Shown: positions 28,238 to 37,453, counted from the stretch's first letter. The stretch is 64,000 bases of DNA from Methylobacterium sp. NMS14P (GCF_028583545.1 NZ_CP087106.1:3704501-3768500); one strand, 5' to 3'. Notes: generated by a model not told the origin, from the letters alone. Translations and numbers: made by a program.

Positions 28238-29593
28238 CTACACCGCGGCGCGGCGGGGGCCGAACCCCGCCGGCGGGCGCGAGCCGAGATGGTCCCGCAG
28301 GGTCCGGCCCTCGTACTCGGCCCGGAACAGGCCGCGCCGCCGCAGCTCCGGCAGGACCAGCGCGATGAAGTCGTCGAGGCCGCCGGGCAGCGTCGGCGGC
28401 ATGATGTTGAAGCCGTCCGCCCCGCCGGCCCGGAACCGCGCCTCCATCTCGTCCGCGATCTGGGCCGGCGTGCCGACGATCTGCGAGTGGCCGCGGGCCC
28501 CGGCGACGCGCAGGTAGAGCTGGCGCAGGGTCAGACCCTCGCGGCGCGCGAGGTCGACCATCAGCTGCTGGCGCGACTTGATGCCGTCGGTCTCGGGCAG
28601 TTCCGGGACGGGCCCGTCCGGGTCGTAGCCCGTCAGGTCGTGGCCGCCGATCATGCGGCCGAGCAGCGCGAGGCCGACGACGGGATCGATCAGATCCTGC
28701 AGGGCGTCGAACTTCGCCCGCGCCTCGGCCTCGCTGCGGCCGACCACGGGGAACAGGCCCGGCATGACCTTCAGGTCGTCGGGCGCGCGGCCGAATCGGG
28801 CCATGCGCTCCTTCAGGTCGCCGTAGAAGGCCACCGCCTCCTCCAGCGTCTGGTTCGCCGTGAACACGATCTCGGCCGTGCGCGCCGCGAGATCCTTGCC
28901 GGGGCCCGACGAGCCGGCCTGCACCAGCACGGGCTGGCCCTGCGGCGTGCGCGAGATGTTGAGCGGCCCGCGGACATCGAAATGCTTGCCCCGGTGGTTC
29001 AGCGGGCGGAAGCCGTCCGGCTTCGAGAACTGGCCGCTCGCGCGATCGACGATCACGGCGCCGTCGTCCCAGGTGTTCCAGAGGCCGAGGACCACGTCCG
29101 CGAACTCCTCGGCGCGCTCGTAGCGGTCGGCGTGGCGGTCGATCCGGTCGCCGCCGAAATTCGCCGCCTCCGCGTCGGTCGCGGAAGTCACCAGGTTCCA
29201 GCCGGCCCGTCCGCCGCTGAGATGATCCAGGGAGGCGAACCGGCGCGCGACGTTGAAGGGCTCGTTGAAGCTGGTGGAGGTGGTGGCGACGAGACCGATC
29301 CGGCTCGTCACCGCCGCGAGGGCCGACAGCAGCGTCAGGGGCTCGAAATGGGTCGAGCGCGCGGTGCGCTCGCTCGATCGCAGGTCGAGATCCCGGATCC
29401 CGCTTCCGTCCTCGAGGAAGATGAGGTCGAACTTCGCGGCCTCGGCCCGCTGCGCCCAGCCGACATAGCGCTCCAGGACGAGGCCGCCGTCGGCCTCGCT
29501 GGAGGGATGGCGCCAGCCGGCGACGTGATGGCCGGTCGCGTAGAAGAACGCGCCGAGGCGCAGGGTACCCTGTCTCATCGAACCGACCGTCAT
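28238..29593 (-). CDS. LLM-class flavin-dependent monooxygenase (NtaA/SnaA/DszA family)
   Basis: A 451-residue oxygenase of the NtaA/SnaA/SoxA(DszA) group, which uses reduced FMN to oxidise organic sulfur or nitrogen compounds. Blocks include LGAFFYATGHHVAGWRHPSS at the N-terminus, DLIFLEDGSG, AAVTSRIGLVATTSTSFNEP, the FMN-region SGGRAGWNLVTSATDAEAAN and PQGQPVLVQAGSSGPGKDLA. AGG precedes the ATG at 29593; 29578 is an alternative. A separate flavin reductase must supply FMNH2 and none is next to it. It could serve sulfonate or sulfone use together with the sulfonate-type ABC cluster at 34.8-38.4 kb. Confidence 0.9.
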   Translation of the reverse strand: MTVGSMRQGTLRLGAFFYATGHHVAGWRHPSSEADGGLVLERYVGWAQRAEAAKFDLIFLEDGSGIRDLDLRSSERTARSTHFEPLTLLSALAAVTSRIGLVATTSTSFNEPFNVARRFASLDHLSGGRAGWNLVTSATDAEAANFGGDRIDRHADRYERAEEFADVVLGLWNTWDDGAVIVDRASGQFSKPDGFRPLNHRGKHFDVRGPLNISRTPQGQPVLVQAGSSGPGKDLAARTAEIVFTANQTLEEAVAFYGDLKERMARFGRAPDDLKVMPGLFPVVGRSEAEARAKFDALQDLIDPVVGLALLGRMIGGHDLTGYDPDGPVPELPETDGIKSRQQLMVDLARREGLTLRQLYLRVAGARGHSQIVGTPAQIADEMEARFRAGGADGFNIMPPTLPGGLDDFIALVLPELRRRGLFRAEYEGRTLRDHLGSRPPAGFGPRRAAV

Positions 29594-29706
29594 CGTGCCT
29601 GATCCGCTCCGTGCCTCTCGCACGGGCCGGTGTCTAGCCGACCCGCCCGCCGGGGCGAACCCCGCTCTGCCCGCGCGCGGCCCGTCGCGGACGTCCTGGC
29701 CGCGCG

Positions 29707-30222
29707 TCAGCGCGGGACGGGGGCGTCCGGCGCGTTGTCGGCGGGGAGGTCGCGCAGGTCGGACGAGGCGTAGCGCCCGTGCCGCGCCGCCAGGGAGCCC
29801 CGGGCCTCCTGCATCGGCATGAAGGCCGAGAACCCGACCGGCTCGGCGACGTCGTGGTAGATCGCCTCCATGCCGCCGCGCATGTGGTAGGTCTCGTGCC
29901 AGATGCCGACACCGCGCGTGTCGCGCAGGAAGTCCCGCCACCAGATCCGGTGCGGCTCGGACTTGGACCACGCGACCATGCTGTCCATGTCCCGCCAGTA
30001 CCAGCGCATGCCGACATGCAGCGGGCGCAGGCTGAAGATGATGTTGTTCTCGTAGTGCAGCAGGCCCTCCGGCCGCGCCGCGCCGACCCTGTCGATCCGC
30101 GGCCCGAAGCCGAGCAAGGTCTTCACGCCGGCCAGGGTCCGGACCTTCATGCCCAGATAGATCACGACGAGGTCCGGGTAACCCGAGAAGTCCGGAACCG
30201 CGTCCCGCCGGTTCGCGCCCAT
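29707..30222 (-). CDS. DUF4188 (monooxygenase af470-like) protein
   Basis: A 171-residue protein of the DUF4188 family, a dimeric alpha-beta barrel-like fold. The family pattern is clear: DLVVIYLGMKVRTLAGVKTL, a MRWYWRDMDSMVAWSKSEPH block, and VGIWHETYHMRGGMEAIYHD. The ATG at 30222 has GGAAGG ahead of it; an in-frame ATG at 30237 is possible. It lies 113 bases upstream of the LLM monooxygenase on the same strand, so it may be co-transcribed and help in oxidation or protection. The family has no settled function. Confidence 0.8.
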   Translation of the reverse strand: MGANRRDAVPDFSGYPDLVVIYLGMKVRTLAGVKTLLGFGPRIDRVGAARPEGLLHYENNIIFSLRPLHVGMRWYWRDMDSMVAWSKSEPHRIWWRDFLRDTRGVGIWHETYHMRGGMEAIYHDVAEPVGFSAFMPMQEARGSLAARHGRYASSDLRDLPADNAPDAPVPR

Positions 30223-31031
30223 GATCGCGCCTTCCATCGCGGGCCGATCCAGCGAGGCCCTGGGGGCCGAGAATACGCGACGATGTCGTCCTTCAGCAAT
30301 ATTCGTTCGATACGGCGGCCACACCCCGCAACCTACGCCAGTATCGAGCAACTTTCAGCAGCTGGCGCATCGCCGCGAACGCGGCCTTCGATCGAGCACG
30401 GCACCTCCGGGCGCGCGTCCGCGGAGATCCCTGTGGCTGCCGTCGCCGCCCCCGGGATCTTCGCTTCGCCGTGGAATCGAACAGGATGGCGCGCCTCAGC
30501 GCGTGCTCTCACCGCGATCCGCGCGGTGTGGCCCGGACCGAGGCCATGCCCGGGTCCGGATGTACTGTTCCACCATGAAAGCCCCTCCTCCCAGGACAAC
30601 CACAGCGAGAAGGGCTTCGCGGAAGGTGCCAGGATCGGTCATTGTCTTGACTCTCTCTCAGGGATCGGCCCCTGCCGGGCCCGGCAAGATCTTCACACTT
30701 GCTACAGCCGATCAATGCTTGGACGTCTCTCGGGTTGCCCTCTTCAGCTGACAATTAGCCTTCGACGGCATGAACAATTTGTAAGACTTGACGCTCGCGC
30801 GGTACGACGCCGCTCGGGGCGTCGATGGGAGGCGCACGGCCCGGGCTGTCCGGGGGACCCGGCGGGGGTCCGCGCCCGCGGATGCCGCGGATAGGCGACG
30901 GCATTGCCGGGGCCTGTCGGTTGGAGCATCGGCACGACCACTGGGTGAACCGACCGCCCGTCAACGTGCCGACGGTTCGTGGCCTTCGGCGCCCCGCGCG
31001 GTGGGCTCGCGTCTGATGTTAGGATCCGACG
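30223..31031. other. Long intergenic region
   Basis: About 800 bases between a leftward DUF4188 gene and a rightward VOC gene, with a more AT-rich stretch at 30690-30790. The only coding candidate is a 48-codon membrane ORF at 30496-30642. Other frames have no ribosome site or family resemblance. Confidence 0.6.
30496..30642 (-). CDS. Possible small membrane protein (48 aa)
   Basis: ATG at 30642 with GAGAGAG 11-17 bases ahead. The predicted peptide has a short polar N-terminus, one hydrophobic segment (ALLAVVVLGGGAFMV) and a basic tail (RTRAWPRSGPHRADRG), as in small single-pass proteins. It is not recognised, its codon use is less GC3-biased than the neighbouring genes, and it could be chance. 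Confidence 0.3.
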   Translation of the reverse strand: MTDPGTFREALLAVVVLGGGAFMVEQYIRTRAWPRSGPHRADRGESTR

Positions 31032-31454
31032 ATGCAGCAGCAGATCTCGGTCATCACGCTCGGCGTCTCATCGCTCAGCCGCTCGCGCGCCTTCTACGTC
31101 CACGGTTTCGGCTGGTCTCCCGTCTTCGAGAACGGCGAGATCGTCTTCTACCAGATGAACGGGTTCATGCTCGGAACCTGGCAGAATCCCCATCTCGACA
31201 AGGACATGCAGCGCGCGAGCGAACCGACCCCGAGCGCCTTCTGCCTCGCCCACAACGTCCCGGACAGGAGCGACGTCGAGCCGACCATCGCGCGTCTCAT
31301 CGCGGCGGGCGGGACGCTCCTGCGCGCGGCCGACGATCCACCCCACGGCGGCTTCCGGGGATACCTGAGCGATCCGGATGGACACGCCTGGGAGATCGCC
31401 TGGAACCCCGCCTGGCGAATCGATGAGCGCGGACTCGTGACGTTCGGCATCTGA
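31032..31454 (+). CDS. VOC (glyoxalase/bleomycin-resistance) family protein
   Basis: A 140-residue soluble protein with the paired beta-alpha-beta-beta-beta modules of the vicinal oxygen chelate fold. Visible blocks are ISVITLGVSSLSRSRAFYVH, GFGWSPVFENGEIVFYQMNG, the central AFCLAHNVPDRSDVEPTI and the C-terminal GGFRGYLSDPDGHAWEIAWN, whose glutamate is a typical metal ligand. The close match to the glyoxalase-like subfamily suggests a lyase or binding role, but the substrate is unknown. It stands alone between two long intergenic regions. Confidence 0.88.
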   Translation: MQQQISVITLGVSSLSRSRAFYVHGFGWSPVFENGEIVFYQMNGFMLGTWQNPHLDKDMQRASEPTPSAFCLAHNVPDRSDVEPTIARLIAAGGTLLRAADDPPHGGFRGYLSDPDGHAWEIAWNPAWRIDERGLVTFGI

Positions 31455-31933
31455 ACCGGCGCCGCGTCTACCTTGAGATAGTCCGTGTCGGGACCGTCGC
31501 GCGCCGAGCCCGGCCGTCCGGCAGGGCCTGACGAAGGCCGATCCTGTTGCCGAGCCGTGGCCGGACCGCGCCTAGAGGCGGGTGAGGCGCAGGCGCCACC
31601 CGGACGGGTCCGCGTCGATGTCCGGACCGGGCCGCATCATCGCCGCCTGGGCCGACGGCGCAGGGTCCGCCGCGGCGATGTCGGCGGTCGGCGCGCGGAG
31701 GGACACGCAACCGCAGAGGGGCGGCGTGAGGGAGACCACCGCGAGGGCGGCCATCCGGATCGACGCGTTCCGCAGGCTGAACCGGCGCGCGGCCTCAACC
31801 GAACGGGCGATCGCCACGACCCGTCCGCGTCGGGCCGGACGTCCGGTATCGGGCTCTGGCTGGTGCCCGGAAGCGGCGCGCCGCGTGCGCCGGCGGCCCG
31901 GCGCGGACACGGGCTCGGCCCCACCGTTCGACC
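31455..31933. other. Intergenic region with a possible small lipoprotein ORF
   Basis: 479 bases between the VOC gene and the coiled-coil gene. One short leftward frame (31572-31754) could encode a lipoprotein and is listed separately. Nothing else could be supported. Confidence 0.5.
31572..31754 (-). CDS. Possible small lipoprotein (60 aa)
   Basis: ATG at 31754, or a farther upstream start in the same frame. A hydrophobic stretch MAALAVVSLTPPLCGC ends in a lipobox-like LCGC, followed by a polar Ala/Pro/Asp-rich tail ending WRLRLTRL. The signal would be short and the ribosome site is weak. It lies downstream of the coiled-coil gene on the same strand. No family was recognised. Confidence 0.25.
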   Translation of the reverse strand: MAALAVVSLTPPLCGCVSLRAPTADIAAADPAPSAQAAMMRPGPDIDADPSGWRLRLTRL

Positions 31934-32611
31934 TCAGGCTCCCGCCGGTCCGCCGCGCGCGTGGCTGCCCAGAAGAAGGGTCTTGGCGGCCGCGTCGATC
32001 CGGCCGAGCCACTTCTCCGCCGTTTCGGCGCGCAGGTCGGCGACGCGGACCTGCTCCTCGGCGGCCCGAACCCACGCCTCCGCCTCGGCGCGGATCGTCC
32101 GGACCCGGGCCTCGGCCTCCGCGCGGATGTCCTGCACCTGGGCGTCGGCCTCGGCCTGGACCCGCTGCAACCCGATATCGGCGCGGGCCTCGACCTCGCG
32201 GACGCGCATCTCGGACAGGTGCAGGCGGTGCTGGGTCTCCGTCAGCGCGCGCTGCGCGGCGGCCAGGGCGGCCTCGTGCGACATCCTCTGCTCCTGCAGA
32301 CGCTGCTTCTGCGCTTCGGCGCGGCCGGCCATGCCGTTGATGATGTCGAGCGTGCTCATCCAATCCGACACCGCCTCGGGCTCGGAAGAGGCCGGCGCTG
32401 GGCCCGCATCGTTGACCGCGGGTTCCGGCCAGATCGGCGGGTGCGCGACCTCCTCGATGCGCGGTGCCGAGAACGCGGCCGGCACTTCGACCGTGTCGAA
32501 GGACGGCTTGAGCGGCAGGATCTCGGCGGACGCCCCTTCGACGAAGCGGTCGAGGCTGTCGGCGACCTGCGTGAGGATATGGGACCACGTGGCTGTGGGG
32601 GCCGCGACCAT
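31934..32611 (-). CDS. Coiled-coil protein of unknown function, behind a CtrA box
   Basis: A 225-residue soluble protein from the ATG at 32611 (an upstream ATG at 32653 would lengthen it by 14). Residues about 1-95 are an acidic, proline-containing region starting WSHILTQVADSLDRFVEGAS. Residues about 100-210 form a long coiled coil rich in Ala, Glu and Arg, with a heptad-like repeat (AEADAQVQDIRAEAEARVRT then IRAEAEAWVRAAEEQ). There is no signal peptide or membrane segment. The family is not recognised. A perfect CtrA-type box 53 bases upstream suggests cell-cycle-timed expression, which would fit a scaffold or polar protein. Confidence 0.75.
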   Translation of the reverse strand: MVAAPTATWSHILTQVADSLDRFVEGASAEILPLKPSFDTVEVPAAFSAPRIEEVAHPPIWPEPAVNDAGPAPASSEPEAVSDWMSTLDIINGMAGRAEAQKQRLQEQRMSHEAALAAAQRALTETQHRLHLSEMRVREVEARADIGLQRVQAEADAQVQDIRAEAEARVRTIRAEAEAWVRAAEEQVRVADLRAETAEKWLGRIDAAAKTLLLGSHARGGPAGA

Positions 32612-32663
32612 GATGGCTCTACCCTGGCGGGATTTTGTCGATAGCCAATACAATCTCCGGTAT

Positions 32664-32682
32664 GGTTAACAGGTGATTAACC
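32664..32682 (-). promoter_or_regulatory. CtrA-type binding site (TTAA-N7-TTAAC)
   Basis: GGTTAA, a 7-base spacer, then TTAACC: a perfect palindromic match to the CtrA consensus TTAA-N7-TTAAC on both strands. It lies about 53 bases upstream of the coiled-coil gene start at 32611, a normal promoter position. CtrA itself is not encoded in the window; GcrA, its partner regulator in alphaproteobacteria, is at the right end. Confidence 0.7.
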
Positions 32683-32865
32683 GGCTGTGTGGCGGCCGAG
32701 CTCTCGGCGAGATGGATTGGCGCCCATCAGTCACGGCAGACTGAGCAGATTGGATCGACATTACTCCGCCCGCTCACTCCCGGTCTTCGGCGCCCCACAA
32801 GTGCTTTCGCCAGCGCACCGACGGCCGACGACCGGAAAGCCGAACCGGGCGGAGGCAGTCCGGCA

Positions 32866-34122
32866 TCATCGCACGGCCTGGGTCGCGGGCGCAGCCTGGA
32901 TGATCGGCGCGGCCGCGGCCAGGATGGCCCCGGCATCGCGGTCGAGGGGCGGATAGATCCGCGTCCCGTTGATGATCCGCTTCGTCGCCTTCGCGGCGGC
33001 GCCCGCCGCGACCAGCGTGCCGCGATCCCAGCCGGAGGTGTACACCGCCCCCCAGGCACCCAGATCCAGCACGGTGACGTAGTCGGGCGCGGCGAAGCGC
33101 AGCCGCTGCTCCGTTCGGCCGGCGAGATCGCAGACGGCGTTGAAGCCCGCGAACCGGCCCATCGGCCGGGCGTGCTGGCATGACATCACCGTGCGATGGC
33201 CGGCATCGTCGGCCTCCGCCGAGGCGATGTCGCCGGCCGCGTAGATGTGGGCGAGCCCTCGGACGGCCAGGAAGGCGTCGACCGGCACGCGCCCGAGCGG
33301 GTCGCGGGGGAGACCGAGCGTCTCGCCCAGCGGGCTCGCCTGCATGCCGGTGGCGCAGACGCTCGTCCACGTGGGCAGGTGCGTTCCGTCCGCCAGCCTC
33401 ACCCCGGCGCGATCGATGGCGTCGACCCGCGCACCGCCGATGCAGGTGACGCCGGCCTCGCTCAAGGCCGCGCGGATCGCCGGCAGGGCGGCCGCGCCCA
33501 TGGCGCTCCCGACCTCCTGGGCCTGGTCGATCAGGATGGTCCGGACCGGACCGTCGCCACCGGCCCGGCTCCGGGCAGCGGCGAGCCGGGCGGGCAGCTC
33601 GCAGGCAAGCTCCAGTCCCACCAGGCCGCCGCCGATGACGACGGCGGTCCAGCGGCCGGCCTGATCCGGCCGGCCCGCGTCTCCGAGGCGACCGAGATGC
33701 GCCGAGAGGGCCTGAGCGCCCGCGAAGGTGTCGACATCGAAGGCGCCGTCGATGCCCGGGATATCGGGCCGTCGCAGCACGCTGCCGGCGGCGAGGATGA
33801 GCCGGTCGTACGCCAGCGTGTCGACGCCGCCGGATGGCGCGCCGGACTCGACCGTGACCGTGCGCGCCACCGGGTCGATGTCGAGCGCGCGCCCCTCGCG
33901 ACGATCAACCCCGATCGGCCCGAGAACGTCGTCGAGGGGCACGCGCAGGGCGCTGAGATCGGTCTCGTAGCAGCGGACCCGGATGTCGTGGAACGCGTCC
34001 GGAGCGATCACCGTGACCGCGATGCGGTCGCCGAGGCCGAACTCGGTCCGCGCGCGCGCGGCGGCGGCCGCCGCCCAGAGTCCGGCGAATCCGCCGCCGA
34101 TCACCAGGATTTTCGAGACCAC
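32866..34122 (-). CDS. Ndh-like FAD/NAD(P)-dependent oxidoreductase
   Basis: A 418-residue pyridine nucleotide-disulfide-type oxidoreductase resembling type II NADH dehydrogenases. The FAD motif KILVIGGGFAGLWAAAAAAR starts at residue 4, with DRLILAAGSVLRRPDIPGID next, the NAD motif AVVIGGGLVGLELACELPAR near 165, and the second FAD block AHIYAAGDIASAEAD near 300. It would pass electrons from NAD(P)H to quinone or another acceptor at the inner face of the membrane. No C-terminal membrane-anchoring helix is obvious. It is transcribed toward the coiled-coil gene and has no operon partner. Confidence 0.88.
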   Translation of the reverse strand: MVSKILVIGGGFAGLWAAAAAARARTEFGLGDRIAVTVIAPDAFHDIRVRCYETDLSALRVPLDDVLGPIGVDRREGRALDIDPVARTVTVESGAPSGGVDTLAYDRLILAAGSVLRRPDIPGIDGAFDVDTFAGAQALSAHLGRLGDAGRPDQAGRWTAVVIGGGLVGLELACELPARLAAARSRAGGDGPVRTILIDQAQEVGSAMGAAALPAIRAALSEAGVTCIGGARVDAIDRAGVRLADGTHLPTWTSVCATGMQASPLGETLGLPRDPLGRVPVDAFLAVRGLAHIYAAGDIASAEADDAGHRTVMSCQHARPMGRFAGFNAVCDLAGRTEQRLRFAAPDYVTVLDLGAWGAVYTSGWDRGTLVAAGAAAKATKRIINGTRIYPPLDRDAGAILAAAAPIIQAAPATQAVR

Positions 34123-34777
34123 CGCAGAGCTCCACGATTGCCGGGTACACCGAACTCTGCACGGCGTCCGCCGCTACGGCAACGGTTACTGATCTGGCGA
34201 GGGCGAGGAAGGCTTTCAACAATCGAAGGCCGGCGGTGAGCTCCATTCTGCGTCGCGCCATCGGGGAGCCGAAATGCCCCTTCTGCCCGAAGCGTCGGCC
34301 TCACAACCGTTCCCGGCAGGCGCGGTCCAGCCGCGCGGCCCCAGCGCGGCCTGAGAGGACGGACGCCGCTCCACACAGGCAGCGACGCGCAAATTCTTCT
34401 CGACTCTGGGCTGACGGCCGAAAATTCTTGCTCCACCGTCGCCAAGTAGAGAACGCCCTTTTGTTGACTCGGCGACCGGCCGACAGGATCTTGTATTCAC
34501 AGTCACGCTGAGGGCCGCGCAGGTACGATGAAGACGCAGGGGTGGTCCGGTCGTGATCCCGGAGCCGGGGAGCGTGTCGGCGCGGATCGAGCGATCGGGA
34601 CGATCTCGGGTCTCGAACGCGCCGGCCGCGCTCGGCCGATCGACACGCCGGCCGCGCCGCACCCCTGACCCCAGCCGCCCGGACGAACCCGCTCGGGACC
34701 GCGCCGCGACGCGGATCCCCTGCCCCGCGCCGGCCCCGCACCCCGCCCCTCGTTTCCCCACGACATCAGGCCCGACC
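34123..34777. other. Divergent intergenic region, Ndh-like gene / ABC cluster
   Basis: 655 bases between two divergent genes. It should contain both promoters. The central part (34380-34510) is less GC-rich. An in-frame extension of the downstream binding protein to 34553 is possible but has no signal-peptide logic. No gene or repeat was supported. Confidence 0.55.
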
Positions 34778-35758
34778 ATGCGCTCCACTCGCCGATCCCT
34801 TCTGGCCGCCAGCGTCGCCCTGGCCTGCCTCGGCGCCCTCACGACGCGCGAGGCCCGGGCCGACGACCCGAAGGAGGTTCGCCTGGACTGGGCGACCTAC
34901 AACCCGGTCGGCCTGCTCCTGAAGGAGAAGGGCTTCCTCGAGGAGGCGCTGGCGCCGCGGGGCATCAAGGTCCGCTGGGTCCAGTCGCTCGGCTCCAACA
35001 AGGCGCTCGAGTTCCTGAACGCCGGCGCCATCGATTTCGGGTCGGCGGCCGGGGCCGCGGCCCTCGTGGCCCGCATCAACGGCAACCCGATCAAGGCGAT
35101 CTACGCCTACTCGCGCCCCGAATGGACGGCTCTGGTCACCCGCAAGGACAGCGGCATCACCAAGCCCGCCGACCTGAAGGGCAAGCGCGTCGCGGTCACC
35201 CGGGGCACCGATCCGCACATCTTCCTGATCCGCGCACTCCAGGGCGCCGGCCTCACCGAGCGCGACGCCAAGCTCGTGCTGCTGCAGCACGCGGACGGGC
35301 GGACCGCCCTGGACCGGGGCGACGTCGATGCCTGGGCCGGCCTCGACCCGATGATGGCGGCGGCCGAGATCGAGAACGGCGACGTGCTGTTCTACCGCGA
35401 CGCCGCGGCCAACACCTGGGGTCTGCTCGATGTCCGTGAGGACTTCGCGACGGCCCATCCCGACCTCGTCCGGACGGTGATCGCCGCCTACGAGCGGGCG
35501 CGCGCCTACGCGCTGGCCAACCCGCCGGCGCTGGCGGCCGCCCTCGTCGCGGCCACCAAGCTGCCCGAGCCGGTGATCGCCCGGCAGCTCGAGCGGACCG
35601 ACCTGTCCCAGCCGGCGATCGGCGCGGCCCAGGCGCAGTCGATCAAGGCGGCCGGTACCGCCCTCCAGCAGGCCGGTATCATCCCGGCGGGCAGCGACGT
35701 GTCCGCGTCCGTCGACGGCCTGCTCGACACGCGCTTCAATCCCGTCGCCGGACAGTGA
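34778..35758 (+). CDS. Sulfonate/nitrate-type ABC transporter substrate-binding protein (SsuA family)
   Basis: A 326-residue periplasmic binding protein. ATCAGG precedes the ATG at 34778 and a signal peptide follows (MRSTRRSLLAASVALACLGA to an ARA site). The mature part has LDWATYNPVGLLLKEKGFLE, QSLGSNKALEFLNAGAIDFG, YSRPEWTALVTRKDSGI and KPADLKGKRVAVTRGTDPHI, matching aliphatic-sulfonate and taurine binding proteins. Its stop overlaps the GTG of the permease gene. It is one of two binding proteins flanking this transporter. Confidence 0.92.
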   Translation: MRSTRRSLLAASVALACLGALTTREARADDPKEVRLDWATYNPVGLLLKEKGFLEEALAPRGIKVRWVQSLGSNKALEFLNAGAIDFGSAAGAAALVARINGNPIKAIYAYSRPEWTALVTRKDSGITKPADLKGKRVAVTRGTDPHIFLIRALQGAGLTERDAKLVLLQHADGRTALDRGDVDAWAGLDPMMAAAEIENGDVLFYRDAAANTWGLLDVREDFATAHPDLVRTVIAAYERARAYALANPPALAAALVAATKLPEPVIARQLERTDLSQPAIGAAQAQSIKAAGTALQQAGIIPAGSDVSASVDGLLDTRFNPVAGQ

Positions 35759-36546
35759 GCGGCCGCGTGCCGCTGCTGCGGCGGGGCGGTCGCGCCGGAC
35801 TGGGCCTGCTGCTGCCGCTCATCCTGGCGATCGGCTGGGAGATCGCGGTCGCGAGCGGGGCGGCGTCCGGGCGGCTGCTGCCGCCGCCAAGCCGGATCGG
35901 CGCGACCCTCTGGGCCCTGGCCGTGTCGGGCGATCTCTGGATGCATGTCGAGGCGACCCTCGTGCGGGTCGGGCTCGGCTTCCTGTGTGGCGCGGCGGCC
36001 GGGATCCTGGCCGGGACCCTCGTCGCCACCGTCCCGCCGCTGCGCTGGCTCCTCGACCCGAGCCTGCAGGCGCTGCGGGCCGTGCCGTCGCTCGCCTGGG
36101 TCCCGCTCTTCATCCTGTGGTTCGGCATCCTGGAGACGCCGAAAGTCCTGCTGATCGCCGTGGGCGTGTTCTTCCCGGTCTACGTCGGCGTCTCGGGCGC
36201 GATCGCGTCGGTGGACCGCAAGCTGGTCGAGGTCGGGCGGATCTTCCGGCTGTCGCGCCTCGCCCTCGCCCGGCGGATCCTGCTGCCGGCCGTGCTGCCG
36301 GCGACCCTGGTGGGCCTGCGCACGGGGCTCGGCCTCGGCTTCCTGTTCGTCGTGGCGGCGGAGCTGATGGGCGCCTCGGAGGGGCTCGGCTACCTGCTGG
36401 TGGACGGTCAGCAATTCAGCAAGCCCGATCAGATCGTGGCCGCCATCATCGCCTTCGCCCTCGTCGGCAAGGTGGCCGACATGGCCCTGGTCACGCTGAC
36501 TGGGCCCCTCACCCGGTGGCAGGATACCGTGCGGGACAGCCTGTGA
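35755..36546 (+). CDS. Sulfonate/nitrate-type ABC transporter permease (SsuC family)
   Basis: A 263-residue inner-membrane permease with about six helices. The GTG start overlaps the upstream stop (GTGA). Family text includes LPPPSRIGATLWALAVSGDL, VEATLVRVGLGFLCGAAAGI, LQALRAVPSLAWVPLFILWF and the ATPase-contact block VGRIFRLSRLALARRILLPA, as in SsuC/TauC. It should form a homodimeric channel served by the ATPase 85 bases downstream. Confidence 0.93.
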   Translation: MSGRVPLLRRGGRAGLGLLLPLILAIGWEIAVASGAASGRLLPPPSRIGATLWALAVSGDLWMHVEATLVRVGLGFLCGAAAGILAGTLVATVPPLRWLLDPSLQALRAVPSLAWVPLFILWFGILETPKVLLIAVGVFFPVYVGVSGAIASVDRKLVEVGRIFRLSRLALARRILLPAVLPATLVGLRTGLGLGFLFVVAAELMGASEGLGYLLVDGQQFSKPDQIVAAIIAFALVGKVADMALVTLTGPLTRWQDTVRDSL

Positions 36547-36631
36547 CCGCCGCACCGGCGCGGACGCGCGCCGCGGAACGGGGCTCCGTCCTGCGCGGCG
36601 ATCCCCATGCCACGACCGCCGAGAGACGCCC

Positions 36632-37414
36632 GTGCTGACCGTCGACGCCCTCTCCAAGACCTACGCGGACGGCACGCAGGCGCTGTCGGGCATCGACCTG
36701 TCGGTGCAGCAGGGCGAGATCGTCGCGCTGATCGGCGGGTCGGGCTGCGGGAAGACGACCCTGCTCCGGCTGATCGCGGGGCTCGACCACGCGAGCGCGG
36801 GCACCGTCGCGGTCGACGGCGAGACGATCCGCGCGCCCCATCCGAGCGTGGGCGTCGTCTTCCAGGAGCCGCGCCTGCTGCCCTGGCTCGACGTGGCCGG
36901 CAACGTCGGCTTCGGCCTCGCCGACCTGTCCCGGTCCGAGCGCCGCGCCCGCGTCGCCCACGCCCTGGAGCGGGTGGGGCTCGCCGAGCACGGCGGCCGC
37001 TGGCCGCGCGAGCTGTCCGGCGGTCAGCAGCAGCGCGTGGCGATCGCCCGGGCCTTCGTGGCGCGCCCGCGGGTGCTGCTCCTTGACGAACCGTTCTCCG
37101 CCCTCGACGCCTTCACCCGGAAGGGGCTGCACGACCAGCTCCTCGATCTCTGGGCCGAGTCGAAGCCGACGATCCTGATCGTCACGCACGATGTCGGGGA
37201 GGCCGTCACCCTGGCGGACCGGGTCGTGGTGATGCGCCCGCGGCCCGGGCGCCTCGACGAGACCGTCCCGATCGGGCTCGCCCGGCCGCGCGAACCGGTG
37301 GCCGCGACCTACGAGGAGGCCGTGCGGCGCGTGCTGGCCGCCCTCGACCACTCCCTCCGTCCGGCCGCGAGCAGCCGGCCGGCCGCCCCCGAGACCCGCG
37401 CGAGCTGGTGGTAG
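36632..37414 (+). CDS. Sulfonate/nitrate-type ABC transporter ATP-binding protein (SsuB family)
   Basis: A 260-residue ATPase starting at GTG 36632. Walker A GGSGCGKTT is near residue 36, the Q-loop is VVFQEPRLLPWLDV, the signature LSGGQQQRVAIARAF, Walker B VLLLDEPFSALDAFTRKGLH and the switch LIVTHDVGEAVTLADR. FQEPRLLPW is characteristic of the SsuB/TauB/NrtD group. A proline/alanine-rich tail of about 20 residues follows the domain. Confidence 0.94.
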   Translation: MLTVDALSKTYADGTQALSGIDLSVQQGEIVALIGGSGCGKTTLLRLIAGLDHASAGTVAVDGETIRAPHPSVGVVFQEPRLLPWLDVAGNVGFGLADLSRSERRARVAHALERVGLAEHGGRWPRELSGGQQQRVAIARAFVARPRVLLLDEPFSALDAFTRKGLHDQLLDLWAESKPTILIVTHDVGEAVTLADRVVVMRPRPGRLDETVPIGLARPREPVAATYEEAVRRVLAALDHSLRPAASSRPAAPETRASWW

Positions 37415-37453
37415 GCCGCGCCCGCCTTCGCGGATCGATCATAGGATGACACG

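Noticed and set aside
34553..34777. An N-terminal extension of the first sulfonate-type binding protein
   Set aside because: The signal peptide and ribosome site fit a start at 34778; the extension is Arg/Pro-rich filler.
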